Source of the DNA: Isotricha intestinalis
Taxonomy: Eukaryota; Ciliophora; Litostomatea; Vestibuliferida; Isotrichidae
Assembly: GCA_023807065.1 (NCBI GenBank)
Contig: JAJJLU010000551.1
Coordinates: forward strand, 1-32,301
Direction of reading: 5' to 3'
Length of the DNA: 32,301 nt
The notes under the pieces were generated by a model. The model ran no database searches. It worked only from the letters and a program-made list of their open reading frames with translations, and was not told where the DNA came from. Position numbers and translations under genes: made by a program. Within the stretch, counting starts at the first letter, position 1, and every line of letters starts with the position of its first letter. Below are positions 9,246-18,500 of this stretch, piece after piece.

Positions 9246-10188
9246 TTATTTTTTATCTACATTTATATCATTAATGAAAAATGGAAAATTATCTTTTTCC
9301 ATTTCAATGTTCGATAATTTGTTTTCATCATAATAAGTATAATTATAATCCATTAAATCATATTTATCATTTTCTAAATTTATTGTATTAAAATTAGTAG
9401 TAAAATCACATGAATCAAATTGATTATCTAAAAAAATTTTAAAATATTATTTTACTTTTATTTAAATTATTAATATCATTAAATTTCCAAAAATTATCAT
9501 CTTCTTTTTTTTCTAATCGATAATCAGAAATAATTTTATCTTCTTTTTTATTTTCTGAATTTAAACTCGTTGAACTATTACTTTTACTAATAACATTAAA
9601 ATAAAAAACATTATTATTATTTTCAATATGAGTGTTATAATAATTTTCCATATTTTCTTTTTCTAAATTTTGTTTATTACTTTCTAATTTATTTAAAAAA
9701 CCTTTTTCATTAAAATGAATTTTTAAATGAGCACTTAAAGTACTTCTTCTTCCAAATTTATTATTACAATAATAACAAATATATCTTCTTAATTTTAAAT
9801 GTTGAATTTCAATATGATCTTTTAAATGACCTTGTGTTTTATAAGATTTATTACAAAAATTACATTTGAATAATCTTAAATTTGTATGAAAAGAAATATG
9901 AGTTTTTAAATTTCCTTTTTCATTAAATCTCTTTTTACAAATTGGACAAATAAAAGGTTTTATTCCTATATGAGTTCTATAATGAACTTCTAATCTACTT
10001 TGATTTGAATATGCTTTATTACAATTTTGAATTGGACATTTAAAAGGAAAAATATGATTGTGAATTGTATTTATGTGATTCTTTAAATTTCCATTTGTGC
10101 TAAATAATTTCAAACATATTTCACATTTAAATTTGTTTTTTAATTTTGGTGATTGTATTGATGATAATATTATTGGATTTGATGACAT
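9246..10188 (-). CDS. Five-finger C2H2 zinc-finger protein, two exons with a 28-nt intron
   Basis: Exon 1 runs from ATG at 10188 to 9456 and exon 2 from 9427 to TAA at 9246-9248, joined in frame to give about 304 residues. Five C2H2 fingers are visible with ligands C22/C25/H38/H43, C51/C56/H69/H73, C81/C84/H97/H101, C109/C112/H125/H130 and C138/C141/H154/H158. Linkers such as HIGIKPFICP resemble the TGEKP type, so sequence-specific DNA binding is likely. Without splicing the frame ends in KIIF-stop within the intron. With splicing it gains about 60 residues rich in Asp, Asn and Tyr (ending INDINVDKK), an acidic tail that could activate transcription. The gene diverges from the Rab gene at 10407, with 218 bp between starts. 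Confidence 0.88.
9428..9455 (-). other. 28-nt spliceosomal intron in the C2H2 gene
   Basis: On the minus strand the intron starts GTAAAATAAT and ends TTTTTTTAG. Removing it joins AAT-AAA-A to AT-AAT-CAA in phase 1 and opens a 60-codon coding-like exon to a TAA stop. The bases are almost only A and T. Its size is in the range of the very short introns known from some ciliates. Inferred from sequence; no transcript evidence. Confidence 0.75.
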
Positions 10189-10406
10189 TTATATTTTTTT
10201 AAAACTGTATTATTAAATTTATTATTAAATATTTTCAAAAGGGATTGTTAATGAAATTGGATTTTAATATATTTAATAAAAAAAATAATTTAAAAAAATA
10301 ATCTAAAAAAAAATCCCAAACATCACTTAAACATATATAAAATTAAAAACTTAAAAATGAAAAAAAAAAAAACTTTTCATAAAAAAAAAAAAAATATCAT
10401 AAAAAA
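10189..10406. promoter_or_regulatory. Divergent intergenic region between C2H2 and Rab32-like genes
   Basis: 218 bp between divergent starts. The side nearest the Rab gene has long A runs on the plus strand (10353-10403), matching the A-rich leaders of other genes. No defined promoter element is recognised. Confidence 0.35.
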
Positions 10407-11069
10407 ATGAGTGCCGCAAAATTTAGAAGTGACTTAAAAATAATAGTAATAGGGAACGCAGGTACAGGAAAGACATCATTTGTGAATAAATGGACAAAGA
10501 ACATTTTTAACGAGGCATACAAAGCAACAATTGTATCAGAATTTGGTTTCAAAATATTTGAAGACAACGGGAAATTATATCGTATCCAATTATGGGACTT
10601 AGCAGGAATGGATCAAAATGCAATGGTGACAAAAATTTTTGCAAAAGATGCTCATGGATGTGTAATAATGAGTGATTCAACAAATAGACAAACAAGAGAA
10701 GAGACTTTAAAATGGAAAAAAAGTGTTGATGAAGAAGCTGTATTTTTAGATGGAGGAAAATTACCTTGTGTCTTAGTAGAAAATAAAATCGATTTACTTC
10801 CTGATGATGAAAAAATGAATGATGATCCTGAATTAAGGAGTTTTTCTGAAAAAAATGGATTCATTGGATGTTTTAGAAGCTCTGCTAAAGAAGGAATTAA
10901 TATCTCAGAAGCTATGGAATTTTTAATTAGAGGTATTATTCAAAGAATGGAATCTCAAGCTGAAAAAGGTAATGATGTTTTTACTACCGATAGAAAAAGT
11001 GTCGTTTTAGATCAAGAGAAACATACTACTAGTAGTATTAAAAAAAAGAAAGATGGAGGATGTTGTTAA
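10407..11069 (+). CDS. Rab32-like small GTPase with Met at the catalytic Gln position
   Basis: The 220-residue protein has all GTPase boxes: P-loop GNAGTGKT (16-23), switch I with YKATIVSEFGFKIF, switch II WDLAGMD (63-69), NKID (126-129) and SSAK (158-161). It ends in GGCC, a geranylgeranylation signal. The YKATI and LKWK words and the insertion before the NKID box resemble Rab32/38-type and ciliate Rab-like proteins; Rab32 family members work on lysosome-related and endosomal membranes. The residue after AG in switch II, Gln in active Rabs, is Met68 (codon 10608-10610). Loss of this Gln normally slows GTP hydrolysis, so the protein may stay GTP-bound or rely on another mechanism. Subfamily placement is tentative. 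Confidence 0.9.
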   Translation: MSAAKFRSDLKIIVIGNAGTGKTSFVNKWTKNIFNEAYKATIVSEFGFKIFEDNGKLYRIQLWDLAGMDQNAMVTKIFAKDAHGCVIMSDSTNRQTREETLKWKKSVDEEAVFLDGGKLPCVLVENKIDLLPDDEKMNDDPELRSFSEKNGFIGCFRSSAKEGINISEAMEFLIRGIIQRMESQAEKGNDVFTTDRKSVVLDQEKHTTSSIKKKKDGGCC

Positions 11070-11087
11070 ATATTAGTTATTTCATTT
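11068..11087 (+). repeat. 20-base 3'-flank motif, first copy
   Basis: AAATATTAGTTATTTCATTT overlaps the Rab TAA stop by two bases and recurs exactly at 28010-28029 just after another stop codon. Possible shared 3'-end signal or chance in A/T-rich DNA. Confidence 0.4.
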
Positions 11088-11230
11088 TTTATATGATTTA
11101 AAAAATTTTGTTCTTCATTAGATGTTTTTTTTTGAAGTTTTAATGATTTTTATTTGCTTGCTTTAAATATTAAATTTTTTAAACTTTTTGATGGAGTTTT
11201 TTTATTTTTTTTATTTATTATTTAATATTA

Positions 11231-13468
11231 ATGTCAGATGAACTTTTTCAAAGTAATAAAATTAAAAGAAATAAAGATTCTAAAAGTGAAAAACCTATTT
11301 TCGAATTTGGTAAATTTGATAAAAAAAAAAATTTAACTCCTTCAAAAAATAAGAATTCTTCATTGACAAATAAATCCTTTGAGCAATCTTTTAATAGTGA
11401 AAGAAGAAAAAATGGGAAAAATAAAAAGATAATATCAGAGAATATAAAACAAATAGAAATAAATTTATCTCCAAAAAAAGAATTAAAGAAAAGAGTAAAT
11501 AGTGGAATTTCAAATTATCAATTAAAAGACTCTTTTAATGGGAGTATTACTAATAATTTTTATTTAAATAATAATTCTTCAAATTCAAAAAGCAAAATTT
11601 CTCAAACAGAAAGAATGAAAAATAATATTTGTCAAAATTCATATAAAAGAAATTTTAAATTAGATTTAGTTAATGATAAAAAAATAAAAAAATCACCAAA
11701 TGAAAAAAGGAAAAATCCAAAATCTCCAATTTTAAAAAATAAAAAAAAAATAGAAGATTTTTCTCCAATAAAAAATTTAAATCAAAAAGAAAAGAGAAAA
11801 TTTATTATTAAAACTTTAATTAATGAAAATGATTCTCCTTTAATGACAAATTCAAAAAGAATAAAATTTGAAGTTAATAAAAATAATGAAAAAAATGAAA
11901 ATGATTCTAAATCAAGTTTGATTCAATTGAATAAAAATAAATCTTTAGATAAAAAAGAGGAATCAAAAGCAAGTTTTCATAAAAAAAATATTAATAAAAT
12001 TAATGAAAATTTAGATAAAAATAATAAAAAAATTAATAAAAGTAATTTTATTAGAAGAGATAAGAAAATTAATACTATTAAAGAAAAGGAAATTAAGTTT
12101 AATCAAAAGAATGAAAAAAAAATCGCATTTTCGCCTGTCAAACAAAATTTAAATATTAGAAGTAAAAGTAAACAAAGTGAAAAAAAAGAATTTGAAAACA
12201 ATTCAAAAAAGGAAAAGAATAAAAATAAAAATAAGGAAAATAAATTTACACTTAATGAAAAAAAAGATTTAAAAATAATTCGGAATGATTATGAAGATTG
12301 TAATTTAAATAAACCAATTTCTTTAATTGAAGATGAAAAAGAAGAAAAAGAAAAATTGGAATACATTTTAAATATTGAAAATTTAGAAAACAAAGAAAAA
12401 GAATTAAATAATATTTTAGAATTAAAAGAAATTTTACCAGATGACAACACAGAAAATAATTTTAAAGAAATTGAAAATAACATAAAAGAAAAATTACCAG
12501 AAATATTGAATGAAAAATTAGAAACATCAAATGAAAAAATTAATATCAAAAAAGAAGAAATCCAAGAATTAAAAATTCAAAAAGAAGAAGAAAAAAAATC
12601 AGAATTGTTCCCAAAATTATTAACAAAATATTTAAAAAAAGGATATTCTCCAATGAATCCAAAGCCAAACCAAGACACTCTCTTTATAAAAAATCTTTCT
12701 GGAACATGTCTTTTCCTTGGAGTATGTGATGGCCATGGAGAAGTAGGTCATGAAGTATCCTCTTTTGTTCAAGAAGAGCTTCCATTAATGATGGAGAAAA
12801 CATTACCTCCTTCACCTCCAACTCCTTCTTTTGAAACTCTCCTTCCTTTCATAATCTCCTCTTTCAAACAAACTAATGATAAAATATCACTCTCTCCAAA
12901 TTTAGATAGTGTCTTTTCTGGAAGTACATGTTGTTCACTACTTATCTATCCAAATAAAATAATTTCTTGTAATTTAGGTGATTCACGTGCAATTTTAGGT
13001 ATATGGAATAATAATAAATGGTATAGTGAAAATTTAACAAATGATCATAAACCTAATTTACCTAAAGAGAAAAAGAGAATTGAAGATAATGGAGGTAGTG
13101 TTAAATCAATTAAAGATGAAAAGGGATTACCTTTTGGACCTGAAAGAGTTTGGAAGGGAAATGAAAATTTTCCTGGATTAGCTATGAGTAGAAGCTTCGG
13201 TGATGAAGTTGCTCATGGTATTGGTGTCATTTCTGTTCCAGAAATCAAGGAAAGGGAATTATGTGGAAATGAAAAATTTTTTGTTGTTGCTTCTGATGGG
13301 GTTTGGGAATTCATTGATACTCATGAATGTGTAAATCTTTTAGGAAAGTATTACTTTGATAATGATATTAAAGGTGCTGCTAAGTTTTTATGTGAGGAAA
13401 GTAGGAAAAGATGGATTCAAGAAGACCAAATTATTGATGATATTTCTATTGTTATTGGATTTTATTAA
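11231..13468 (+). CDS. PP2C-family protein phosphatase with a long disordered N-terminal extension
   Basis: The 745-residue protein ends in a PPM/PP2C Ser/Thr phosphatase domain (about 468-745). Metal-binding and signature motifs are present: NQD (480-482), GVCDGHGEVG (497-506), NLGDSRAILG (581-590), AMSRSFGD (651-658), VVASDGVWEF (685-694) and DDIS (736-739). It should be an active Mg/Mn-dependent phosphatase. Residues 1-455 are Lys/Asn-rich and disordered, with a coiled-coil-like stretch at about 365-455. This tail holds S/T-P-x-K sites at 36, 80, 178 and 301 that fit CDK consensus, and further S-P sites at 155, 165 and 202. PP2Cs are usually 300-400 residues, so the tail more than doubles the size. 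It may localise or regulate the enzyme; that is inference. Confidence 0.95.
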   Translation: MSDELFQSNKIKRNKDSKSEKPIFEFGKFDKKKNLTPSKNKNSSLTNKSFEQSFNSERRKNGKNKKIISENIKQIEINLSPKKELKKRVNSGISNYQLKDSFNGSITNNFYLNNNSSNSKSKISQTERMKNNICQNSYKRNFKLDLVNDKKIKKSPNEKRKNPKSPILKNKKKIEDFSPIKNLNQKEKRKFIIKTLINENDSPLMTNSKRIKFEVNKNNEKNENDSKSSLIQLNKNKSLDKKEESKASFHKKNINKINENLDKNNKKINKSNFIRRDKKINTIKEKEIKFNQKNEKKIAFSPVKQNLNIRSKSKQSEKKEFENNSKKEKNKNKNKENKFTLNEKKDLKIIRNDYEDCNLNKPISLIEDEKEEKEKLEYILNIENLENKEKELNNILELKEILPDDNTENNFKEIENNIKEKLPEILNEKLETSNEKINIKKEEIQELKIQKEEEKKSELFPKLLTKYLKKGYSPMNPKPNQDTLFIKNLSGTCLFLGVCDGHGEVGHEVSSFVQEELPLMMEKTLPPSPPTPSFETLLPFIISSFKQTNDKISLSPNLDSVFSGSTCCSLLIYPNKIISCNLGDSRAILGIWNNNKWYSENLTNDHKPNLPKEKKRIEDNGGSVKSIKDEKGLPFGPERVWKGNENFPGLAMSRSFGDEVAHGIGVISVPEIKERELCGNEKFFVVASDGVWEFIDTHECVNLLGKYYFDNDIKGAAKFLCEESRKRWIQEDQIIDDISIVIGFY

Positions 13469-13545
13469 GTATTTATTTATTTTTGTTTTTGATTTGTTTT
13501 TTTATTTTATTTATTATATATTTTTTATGTGTGTTTGTTTTTGTT

Positions 13546-13600
13546 AAATATTTATTTATATAATTTGAAATATTTATTTAAATATTTTTTAAATATTTAT
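13546..13600. repeat. Three-copy AAATATTTAT repeat with 22-23 bp period
   Basis: AAATATTTAT occurs at 13546, 13568 and 13591 in the gap between the convergent PP2C and unknown genes, with the first two copies extended to AAATATTTATTTA. A short degenerate tandem array, possibly only slippage in A/T-rich spacer. Confidence 0.45.
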
Positions 13601-13607
13601 TTTTATA

Positions 13608-14572
13608 TTAATTATTGTCTATTCCTTTTAATATTTTTGAGGCTTCTTTCATGTTAATATTTAAATATTTTTTAAATAAATCCCTTTTTAAATTATCTTT
13701 ATTATAATTATTATCATTTACTTTATGAACTTTTTTATTATTTTTCTGAGGCATTGAAGAGAAAAAAGAATAATATTTTGAAGATGTATTAATAGGAGAA
13801 TTAATAGAATAAATATTATTTTCTTTTTTTGGATTTCTTTTATTTATTTCTTTGAATGGATTTTTTATTTTTTTTTTTGGAGAACCTTGAATTTTTAAAA
13901 GAACATCTTTATATTTTAATTTAAATTTCATATTATCCAAATTTGAAGAATAATTTTTTCTAAAAGGGAAATTATATAAATTAAAAATATTTTTATTTTT
14001 TCTTTTTATTTTATCATAAAAATTATTATTATTATCATATGAAAAAACTAAATTATTAATTGGAGAAATTAAAGAATCAGTTTTATTTTTTTTTAATAAA
14101 TTATTTTGTTGTTTAAATTCTAATAAATTATATTTTGAATTTAAATCATTAATTAATTGTAAATCTTCAAAAGATTCTTCTTCTTGAAAGTTAATTTCTA
14201 TTTCATTTTCTTTTTTTTCTTCTTTAAAAATATTTTTTGGAAAAATTTCATTAGAAATATAATTTAAATGTTTTTTATATTTAATTGGTGTTCCACTATT
14301 TTCAATTTCTTTAAATAAATTATATATTCTTTTATATCTTTCTTCAAATAAATTTTTATCTATTTCACTCTAATAGATGTTAAATTTTTATTTACATCAT
14401 TTTTAAATATTATTTTAGAAAATTTCTCGATTTTATAATTATCAATTTTAGAAAATGATTTAATATAAGAGAAAAAATCACTTAATTTAATTTTTTCATT
14501 ATTTTGAGAGATAAAATAATCAAAATTTGGAAATTCATTTTTTATAATTTCAATATCATTAACATTTTACAT
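13608..14572 (-). CDS. Unknown two-exon gene; start codon followed directly by TAA
   Basis: A coding-like frame runs on the minus strand from 14566 to 14396, then across a 26-nt intron to 14369-13608, ending in TAA. Together these give about 310 codons without a stop. The only in-frame ATG at the 5' end (14572-14570) is followed at once by TAA (14569-14567), so the frame as written cannot start there. Explanations are a C-to-T change in a CAA second codon, a one-base error near a second ATG at 14565, or a missing upstream exon. The product is Lys/Asn-rich with no known domain; it has a GSPKKKIK site (possible CDK target or nuclear signal) and a FDYFISQNNEKIKLSDF stretch near its start. Function unknown. 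It may be a pseudogene. The 3' end of the gene converges on PP2C. Confidence 0.55.
14370..14395 (-). other. 26-nt predicted intron in the unknown gene
   Basis: Minus-strand sequence begins GTAAATAAAA and ends CATCTATTAG. Without splicing the upstream frame meets TAG just after the intron. With splicing, AAA-AAT-GAT joins AGT-GAA-ATA in phase 0 and opens 253 further codons. GT-AG ends and size agree with the intron at 9428-9455. Confidence 0.65.
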
Positions 14573-14696
14573 TAAAAAAATAATAAATAATCTCTATAAA
14601 TTAATAAATAAATATCTTAAATTAAATAGAAAAAAATCTAATAAAAACAAAAGAAAAAAAAACAAAAAAAAAAAATAAAATAATTCAAAAAAAAAA

Positions 14697-15353
14697 ATGG
14701 AAGACACTCCAAAATCATGTAAAGTAGTATTACTAGGAGAAAGTGGAGTAGGAAAGACATCGATAATAAATCAATTTACAACAAATGAATTTTTAGATGA
14801 ACAAATATCAACAACAGGAGCATCATTTTCATCAAAGGCATTTTCTTTTGAAGAATTAAATAAAGAATTATCTTTTGAAATATGGGACACAGCAGGGCAA
14901 GAAAAATATCGTGCTCTTTCAAAAATGTTTTATAAAGATGCAGGAGTTGCAATATTAGTATATGATATTTCTAATAAGAAATCTTTTGAAGAATTAAGAG
15001 ATTATTGGGTTGCTCAATTAAGAGATTATGGACCTAAAAATATTATCATTGCTGTCACTGGAAATAAATCTGATTTAGATAATGAACAAGTTGATGAAGG
15101 AGAAGTCAGAAATTTTGCTAAAGAAAATAAATTTCTTTTTAAAAAAACTTCTGCTAAAATACATTCTAGTATTGAAGACTTGTTTCATGATGTTGGAATG
15201 AAATTCTTAGACCCTGAATTTCAACAAAGAGAAGATGTTAAAGAAATGAAATCAAGAAAAAATGATGTTAAAACTATTGAAATTAAAGATAATAATGAAG
15301 ATAATGAAAATTTCAAAGGGAATGATGGAAAAAAAAAAAAAAAATGTTGTTAA
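14697..15353 (+). CDS. Rab5-like small GTPase
   Basis: The 218-residue GTPase has P-loop GESGVGKTS (14-22), a switch I STTGASFSSKAF comparable to the Rab5 STIGAAF motif, an intact WDTAGQEKYRAL (63-74), NKSD (123-126), TSAK (151-154) and a C-terminal CC for double prenylation after a KKKKK patch. The catalytic Gln is present, in contrast to the other Rab in the window. Rab5/Rab21-group proteins act on early endosomes and phagosomes; ciliates have many copies and exact subfamily needs a tree. A long A-rich leader precedes the start. It diverges from the unknown two-exon gene, 124 bp apart. Confidence 0.93.
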   Translation: MEDTPKSCKVVLLGESGVGKTSIINQFTTNEFLDEQISTTGASFSSKAFSFEELNKELSFEIWDTAGQEKYRALSKMFYKDAGVAILVYDISNKKSFEELRDYWVAQLRDYGPKNIIIAVTGNKSDLDNEQVDEGEVRNFAKENKFLFKKTSAKIHSSIEDLFHDVGMKFLDPEFQQREDVKEMKSRKNDVKTIEIKDNNEDNENFKGNDGKKKKKCC

Positions 15354-15564
15354 ATTATTTATTTTTGATTTGTTTTAGTTTTTATTTATATTTTTTTTTA
15401 ATGATTTTATTCAAATTTTTTTTTATTATTTGAGATTTTTTTGACTATATATTGTTTCAATGAGATATAATAATAATAATATTTAATTATATTTAATACG
15501 CTATAATATATAGATTTATTTAAAACAAATTTATTTATATAAGCAACTATTTTGGAAAAAAAAA

Positions 15565-18500
15565 TTAATTAGGAGGTTCTCCATTATTATTATTAAGATT
15601 AGCAGTATTACTATGACTTTGAATAAAAGCTTTTAATTTATTTAATCTTTGAGGAACTCCATTTTCATTTGTTTTTTTATCTGTTTTTTCTATAATAGAA
15701 GAAAAATAATTGCTATAAAACTTATTTGGATCATTTAAATTAATTGAATTTTGAGAAATATTTTGACTAATTAAATGCAATGTATTTTTTTTCTTTTTAG
15801 ATGTTGTTTTATGGTTATTTTCTTGGTTATTATTATTATCAAACATATTTATATATTGTGCATTTAAAGTTCTTGAAATTCTTATTTTAGAAGTTTGTTT
15901 CATTTTATTTTTTATTTTTTCTTTTTCTTTATCAATGTTATTTTCATTTTCGAATTTTGGAACTGAATTTGAAAAAATTAATTTACTTAATCTTTTATCT
16001 CCATTTCCTCCAATCAAACTTTTTGATTTCATTAGAGATATTTTGTTATTTAAATTTTGATTTTTAGGTTCTTCTAAGTTTAATTTTTTTACTCTTGGAG
16101 AAGTTTTTAAAGATTTGAATTCCTTTTGATTTAAAACTGGACTTGAAGGAGAATTAATATTATTATTATTATTCATTTTCATTGATTGAAAACTTTTATT
16201 GTGATTTATTACTTTACAACTTTCAAATTTTTTGTTTATTTTATTTGTTTTTGATATTTTATTTGAACGAAATGTATTAATTGTTGTTTTATATATTTTT
16301 TTTTTTTTACTAATTCCAAAAATCGTAAAATTAATTATTCTATGCCAAGATAAATTTTTAAAAGTTTTCAATTCTTTTTCATTAATATTATTAATAATAG
16401 TATTAATATTATTATTATTTACAATAGTATTTGCATTATTCATATTATTATTATCAGAACAATCAATGTTATTAAAATTTCTCAAAATATTTTCATTATT
16501 TAATGAATTATTATGAATATTATTTTTCATATTAATATTATTAATAATATCATAAGGTAATAAATTCATAGGAATATCTTCATTTGGAATAGAAATAGAT
16601 TCTTCAAAAGGTAAATTTTCATTATTTATTTCATCTAAACTATAAGGTAAAGTAATATTATTTGAAGAAATTAAAGTTCCATTATTTATTACATTAAATA
16701 TATCTTTTTCATTATAAACTGATTTATAATCTCCAAAACTATTTTTAATTACTGTTTTTACTGTTTTTTCACTCATTCTTGATGTTATACTATCATCACT
16801 TCTATTACTTTTTCCTTTCTCATTAAAGGAATTTTCATTCTCTCTTAATGTCTCTAAATCACTTCCATTAAAATCATCATATCCATTTATTATTATTTTT
16901 AAATTTTTATCATTTTTTTCTATTATTGATTTATCAATTTTTTCTTCACTTGTAATAGAATTATTTTTATTACTTTCATTTTCTTTTTCTTTTTTTGGTA
17001 AATTTGAATATATATCATCTGAAAAATTAATTTTTCTATTAGTTTCAAAATGAGAACTAACTTCACTATTAAATTCACTCTCACTTTTTTCTTCTTCAAT
17101 TTCATTTTCATCTTCTTCAGTTATAGTATCATCAGAACTTTCTTCATCTTCTCCTTCACTTGGAATACTTTTTAATTCACAAGTATCTAAATTTTGATAT
17201 AAATTATTAGAATTTAATAATTTATTTTGTTTTGTTGGATCTATTCGATAATAATTTTCTTTCATTACTGAATCTCTTCTTAATTTATGTCCCTCATTAT
17301 GAACAAAGAAAAATCTCAATGTCTTATTTATTAATCTTTCGATTTGTTCCATGTTAAATAAACTCTTTTTTATTATTTTTCTCCAAATTTTTGGGAAATT
17401 CATTGAAATTTCAACAGCATCTGTTTTTTTTAATAAAAATAATTCACAAACTTTACTTTTAACTTTTACACTTAATGGACTTCTCTTATTTAAAAACATT
17501 AATATATCACCAAAATGTTCATTTCTTCTTATTTCTATTATTTTAATATAAGTTTGTGTTGGTCTTTGAATTTGATTTTTTGAATTTTTTAAATCATCAT
17601 CACTTGGAATATCTATTTCTGATGGTTGATTAGATGTTCCATTATTTACACTTGATTGTCTTAAAAAATTTAAAGTTGCATTTTTTATTCCAAATCTTCT
17701 TTGAGCCTTTGAAAATTTTATTGTTTCCATTTTATGAATTGTCTCTTCTTTTATTATTACTGGTAATGGAATTTCTAAAGATAAAATTCCTCTTTTTACA
17801 AAATATATTTCTTCTATATATTCTCCTTCATTCACTAATCTTTCATTATGTGAAGCTTGAATTGGTTTCAATGCTAAAATCACTTGAATTATGAAATCAG
17901 TATTATCAAATTTTTTAAAAAAAACAAAATTTTTAATTACATCTCTATACATTTCAATAATTAACTTATTTCTCAAAGCAATTGGTAAATTATCAATAAT
18001 TTCATTTTTATCTCTTGTTTCATTATGTAATCTATATAATAAAAATTTACTAATTTTATCATATAAAGTCTGAGGCATTTTTTCATGACTGACTCTAATA
18101 GTTTCTAAAATAGATAATTTATTTTGATAATCTAAAGTTTTAGAATCAACACTTTGAACATAATTACTCAAAGCAGAAACTGCATAAGAATAAATCATAA
18201 TTCCAACAACTAATAAAATTAAATTAAAGAATCTTTCATATAGACTTATACTACAAATATCACCATATCCAATAGTAAATACAGTAGCACAAATATAATA
18301 AAAAGCAGTTATATATATATCTCTTTGTTCACTTGTTAATTCATATCTATTTTCATAAATCCAATTTGGGAATTGTAATGTTCCTAAAAATATAAATATA
18401 CATGATAAAACATGAATTGATGCTATTCCTATAAATAATGATATATATACTCTACTCCATTTTACTAATGCATCAATTCCTTCTATTAATTTATTTATTT

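Noticed and set aside
16232..17111. Open frames opposite and offset within the giant channel gene
   Set aside because: Hydrophobic shadows of Lys/Asn-rich coding sequence; the channel frame is continuous.
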